10,474 bases of DNA from an uncultured Succinatimonas sp. (GTDB lineage Bacteria; Pseudomonadota; Gammaproteobacteria; Enterobacterales; Succinivibrionaceae). Position numbers and translations under genes: made by a program. The stretch lies in contig URKL01000040.1 in the NCBI GenBank assembly GCA_900548485.1, positions 1-10,474 of the forward strand, read 5' to 3'. The notes under the pieces were generated by a model. It worked only from the letters and a program-made list of their open reading frames with translations. It made no database searches and was not told the origin of the DNA. Numbering within the stretch: position 1 is the stretch's first letter; each line of letters starts with the position of its first letter. Positions 8,433-10,474 of the stretch are shown here, one piece after another.

Positions 8433-9725
8433 TTAAATTAAATAGTAAAAACTTTCAGTGATAGTTAAAGAGTCTTTATTTTTAAGTGTAAAAGTAGTAG
8501 TTAAATTTTTGGCAAAAACTACAAGTTCAATTTTGTGAGGATAATTTCTTTGTATATAAGTTATGTCATTATCTTGAGAATTTTTTATAGCAAAAGAACC
8601 AAAATCTTGAGATTTTAATTTTATTTCACCTACTAATGAAGAGTTAGCTTGTAGCTTTTTATAAATTACTTGGTATTTATAATTATCCTCAGGTAGCAAA
8701 ATATCGTTATTTTTGAGTTTAATTATGATTTTTTTAAAGCAAGATTTATGATTTTCTATAGGATGATTGCTACAGACAATATCAAAGCTTTCATTTAGCT
8801 CATCATCAAAGCTAATAGAAGCAGGTGTATAGTCTAAGTTTTGCTTATCCTTTAGGATTCCTGTAATAAATGTTTTGGCTAATTTTTGTTTATGAGCGCA
8901 AAAATGGTCAATTTTATTGATAACCTCAATTGAAGCTGAATTATATTTACGTTTTTTATCGGCACAAATTACAAAAATATTGCTTTGACAATTTTTAAGT
9001 AAAACTTCAGGAAGGCCGTCTTTTTGTCCATGATGTGTAAGTTTTAAAAGCTCACATTGAGGTAATTTACCGTCAAGACTATCCCAAAGTTGACGATCGC
9101 CTGTTAAAAGGCACTTGTAGTGTTTAAGTTTTAAAATAAAGCTTAAGCTTTTATTATTTTCATGACGATTTAAATTGTTTAGTGAATCAATAAAGGCTTG
9201 TCCTTGTGTGTTGATAAGACTATTGAGATCTAAAAGACGTTCATTTTTTTGTGATTCACTAAGTCCCATAATCTCAAGGCTACTCCCATCTTTAAAAAAG
9301 AGTTCCTCATGTTCATTTGATTCTCTTATGTTTGTGTTTTTTAAGAATGAAATCAGATTTTGATAGGTTTTAAGAGCGTATTTCCATAATCTATAATCTT
9401 CAAAATCTAAAATACCTTTTGAGAGCTCATCACAAGCATTAAAGTTAGGCGGTAAAAGTTGATTTATGATGAGATTATCAATCTTAAGATTAGGAATTTT
9501 AATGAGATCTGCTATTGCTGCGATGTGATCATAATGTGCATGGGTAATTATGAGGTTGTGGATATGTCTAATTTTATATAGTTCTATAACTTCAAGTAGA
9601 CGAATAGTTCCTACATCCTCATAAGTGGAAGCATCAGCGCTACCACCATCAATTAAAGTTACTTCGTCGTTATGAATAATAAGCTGGCATTCACCATAAC
9701 CAACATTGCAAAAAGATAGACGCAT
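8433..9725 (-). CDS. Stand-alone ComEC/Rec2-type MBL-fold metallohydrolase with C-terminal extension
   Basis: A 430-residue cytosolic protein without signal peptide or membrane segments. The N-terminal 260 residues show the metallo-beta-lactamase-fold set of the ComEC C-terminal type: FCNVGYGECQLI at 5-16 (a variant of the usual DVGQGD motif), LIDGG at 24-28, the metal motif THAHYDH at 61-67 (H62, H64, D66, H67), KSLSF at 192-196, LLTGD ending in D210 and KLTHHG at 228-233. Metal ligands are therefore present and it should be an active phosphoesterase or nuclease-like enzyme. ComEC's transmembrane competence domain is absent. Residues about 290-430 form an extra region, rich in Lys, Asn and Ile, that I do not recognise. 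The start has GAGGA three bases upstream. It stands alone between two gaps with the same direction as its neighbours; its biological role is unknown. Confidence 0.85.
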   Translation of the reverse strand: MRLSFCNVGYGECQLIIHNDEVTLIDGGSADASTYEDVGTIRLLEVIELYKIRHIHNLIITHAHYDHIAAIADLIKIPNLKIDNLIINQLLPPNFNACDELSKGILDFEDYRLWKYALKTYQNLISFLKNTNIRESNEHEELFFKDGSSLEIMGLSESQKNERLLDLNSLINTQGQAFIDSLNNLNRHENNKSLSFILKLKHYKCLLTGDRQLWDSLDGKLPQCELLKLTHHGQKDGLPEVLLKNCQSNIFVICADKKRKYNSASIEVINKIDHFCAHKQKLAKTFITGILKDKQNLDYTPASISFDDELNESFDIVCSNHPIENHKSCFKKIIIKLKNNDILLPEDNYKYQVIYKKLQANSSLVGEIKLKSQDFGSFAIKNSQDNDITYIQRNYPHKIELVVFAKNLTTTFTLKNKDSLTITESFYYLI

Positions 9726-9752
9726 ACATCCTCACAAAAAATCTGCGTCTAT
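9716..9752. repeat. 9-bp inverted repeat around the hydrolase start codon
   Basis: Bases 9716-9724 (ATAGACGCA) are the exact reverse complement of 9744-9752, with a 19-base spacer that contains the ribosome site and the first base of the start codon. As RNA it would place the ribosome site in the loop and part of the AUG in the stem. The upstream arm also touches the candidate -10 at 9756-9751, so it could instead be a protein-binding site. Confidence 0.5.
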
Positions 9753-9778
9753 TGTGCCTGTGGATTGTTAATTTTCAA
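9751..9778 (-). promoter_or_regulatory. Candidate promoter of the MBL-fold hydrolase gene
   Basis: On the minus strand TTGAAA (9778-9773, five of six to the -35 consensus) and CACAAT (9756-9751, four of six to the -10 consensus) are 16 bases apart. They would start transcription near 9744, giving a leader of about 18 bases. Confidence 0.4.
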
Positions 9779-9856
9779 TTAAATAGCGAATAAAAAGGCA
9801 GAACTTTCTTCTTTAATAATTGGATAACAAATTTTTTAGGGCTTATTTTTAAATAA

Positions 9857-10333
9857 TTAAAGATCTTTGCCATCAAGGCAAGCTTTTACAAGGATATCTC
9901 CCTCATAGCAAAGTTTTAGTGAGAAAAAGTCAGCTCTTTCCTCTAATAGCTTAAAAAAGATTTTGTCGCCAGACCAAAGCGGTAAGTTATAAACATCTTC
10001 CTTTTTAACCCATTCAAGGTCGCCTTCATTACATGAAGTAAAAAGATCGCCTTTGTATTTAGTTGCTGTGTATAAGAACATATATTCACAACCATATAAG
10101 TCTGATACAAAAGTAATTACTCCTCTTAATTTAGGATCTTCAAGAGTAATTCCGCATTCTTCGAGCATTTCTCTTTGCAAGCACTCTTCAGGAGTTTCTG
10201 CATTTTCAAAATGGCCGCCAATGCCAAGCCATTTATCTTTATTGATGTCGTGTTCTTTTTTAGTACGATGTAGCATTAAGTATTTGCCATCCTGTTCTAG
10301 ATAGCAGAGGGTTGTCAGGTTATTTTTTTGCAT
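9857..10333 (-). CDS. MutT/MutX-like Nudix hydrolase (probable 8-oxo-dGTPase type)
   Basis: A 158-residue Nudix protein with a fully canonical Nudix box at residues 40-62 (G40, E46, R54-E55, M56, E58-E59, G61, I62), so the metal site is intact. The TTLCYLEQDGKYLMLHR start, the DKWLGIGG approach to the box and the later CNEGDLEWV segment resemble, from recollection, the MutX group best known from streptococci and other Firmicutes, which clears oxidised dGTP from the nucleotide pool. That substrate is inferred. The ATG at 10333 has no ribosome site. An AT-rich sequence (TATATT, 10347-10342, minus strand) lies so close that the transcript may be leaderless. It differs clearly from the NudJ protein encoded at 3497-3964 and looks monocistronic. 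Confidence 0.88.
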   Translation of the reverse strand: MQKNNLTTLCYLEQDGKYLMLHRTKKEHDINKDKWLGIGGHFENAETPEECLQREMLEECGITLEDPKLRGVITFVSDLYGCEYMFLYTATKYKGDLFTSCNEGDLEWVKKEDVYNLPLWSGDKIFFKLLEERADFFSLKLCYEGDILVKACLDGKDL

Positions 10334-10376
10334 AGACTAAAAATATAATAATGAGAGAAGACTTTATCAAATTTTA

Positions 10377-10446
10377 GGCACACAAAACCTCGTACTTAAG
10401 TTTAAGGATGTAGTGTGCCGATTAGAAAAATTTCATTTTTCTAATC
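10377..10446. repeat. Two adjacent inverted repeats at the right edge
   Basis: The first is a 7-bp GC-rich stem (10377-10383 with 10413-10419, GGCACAC and its complement) enclosing 29 bases that can themselves fold (10395-10398 with 10403-10406). The second starts at the next base: a 12-bp perfect stem (10420-10431 with 10435-10446) with a 3-base loop. Neither is followed by a U tract on either strand. Their nature is unknown; they may be the 5' or 3' end of a gene beyond the window, a structured leader of the Nudix gene, or a small RNA. Confidence 0.45.
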
Positions 10447-10474
10447 TATTGTGTTCTGCTGTTCTATTATATTG

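Noticed and set aside
9175..9363. Plus-strand open frame of 62 codons opposite the MBL-fold gene
   Set aside because: Antisense shadow, no motif, and the minus-strand frame carries the conserved metal motifs.
4075..9725. A linked defence or conflict system combining the transporter and MBL-fold hydrolase
   Set aside because: They are separated by about 240 bases with hairpins and a separate control region, and no toxin, nuclease partner or NTPase of defence type is present.
9811..9824. GGATAACAA resembling half of the lac operator
   Set aside because: Only one half-site, with no symmetric partner and no LacI-type gene nearby; expected by chance in AT-rich DNA.
10053..10304. Plus-strand open frame of 83 codons opposite the second Nudix gene
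   Set aside because: It overlaps the Nudix box coding on the other strand and shows no features of its own.

Overview
The window looks like a chromosomal segment of an AT-rich gammaproteobacterium. The block nudJ-mnmA-hflD-purB, in that order and on one strand, is the arrangement known from Escherichia coli and relatives. HflD is a gammaproteobacterial protein, and the PurB sequence is close to the E. coli type over its full length. AT-rich composition plus a sugar-type ABC transporter would fit a gut-associated lineage such as the Succinivibrionaceae; that family-level guess is inference only.

All ten protein genes I can support are on the minus strand, so transcription runs from high to low coordinates. 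From the right: 10377-10446 holds two strong inverted repeats; 9857-10333 encodes a MutT/MutX-like Nudix hydrolase; 8433-9725 encodes a stand-alone ComEC/Rec2-type metallo-beta-lactamase-fold hydrolase with a long, very AT-rich C-terminal extension. A 239-base gap (8194-8432) holds hairpins and the likely control region of the next operon.

4075-8193 is a complete CUT1-type carbohydrate ABC importer in an unusual order: MalG/UgpE-like permease, periplasmic binding protein, MalF/UgpA-like permease, MalK/UgpC-like ATPase. It is closed by a good intrinsic terminator at 4024-4050. A GC-rich hairpin sits between the binding-protein and second permease genes, where partial termination or RNA protection could give more binding protein than membrane subunits. 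No regulator, glycosidase or kinase lies beside it, so the substrate cannot be named.

300-3964 is the housekeeping operon nudJ-mnmA-hflD-purB (Nudix hydrolase, tRNA 2-thiouridylase, HflD, adenylosuccinate lyase), tightly packed and closed by two tandem terminators at 269-293 and 199-228. Bases 1-205 hold no gene I can support, apart from a possible plus-strand C-terminal tail ending at 62.

No mobile element, CRISPR array, tRNA or rRNA was seen. The least ordinary features are the start-codon-spanning inverted repeats in front of the transporter operon and of the hydrolase gene, the hydrolase itself, and the structured element at the right edge. I do not see a convincing new multi-gene system.
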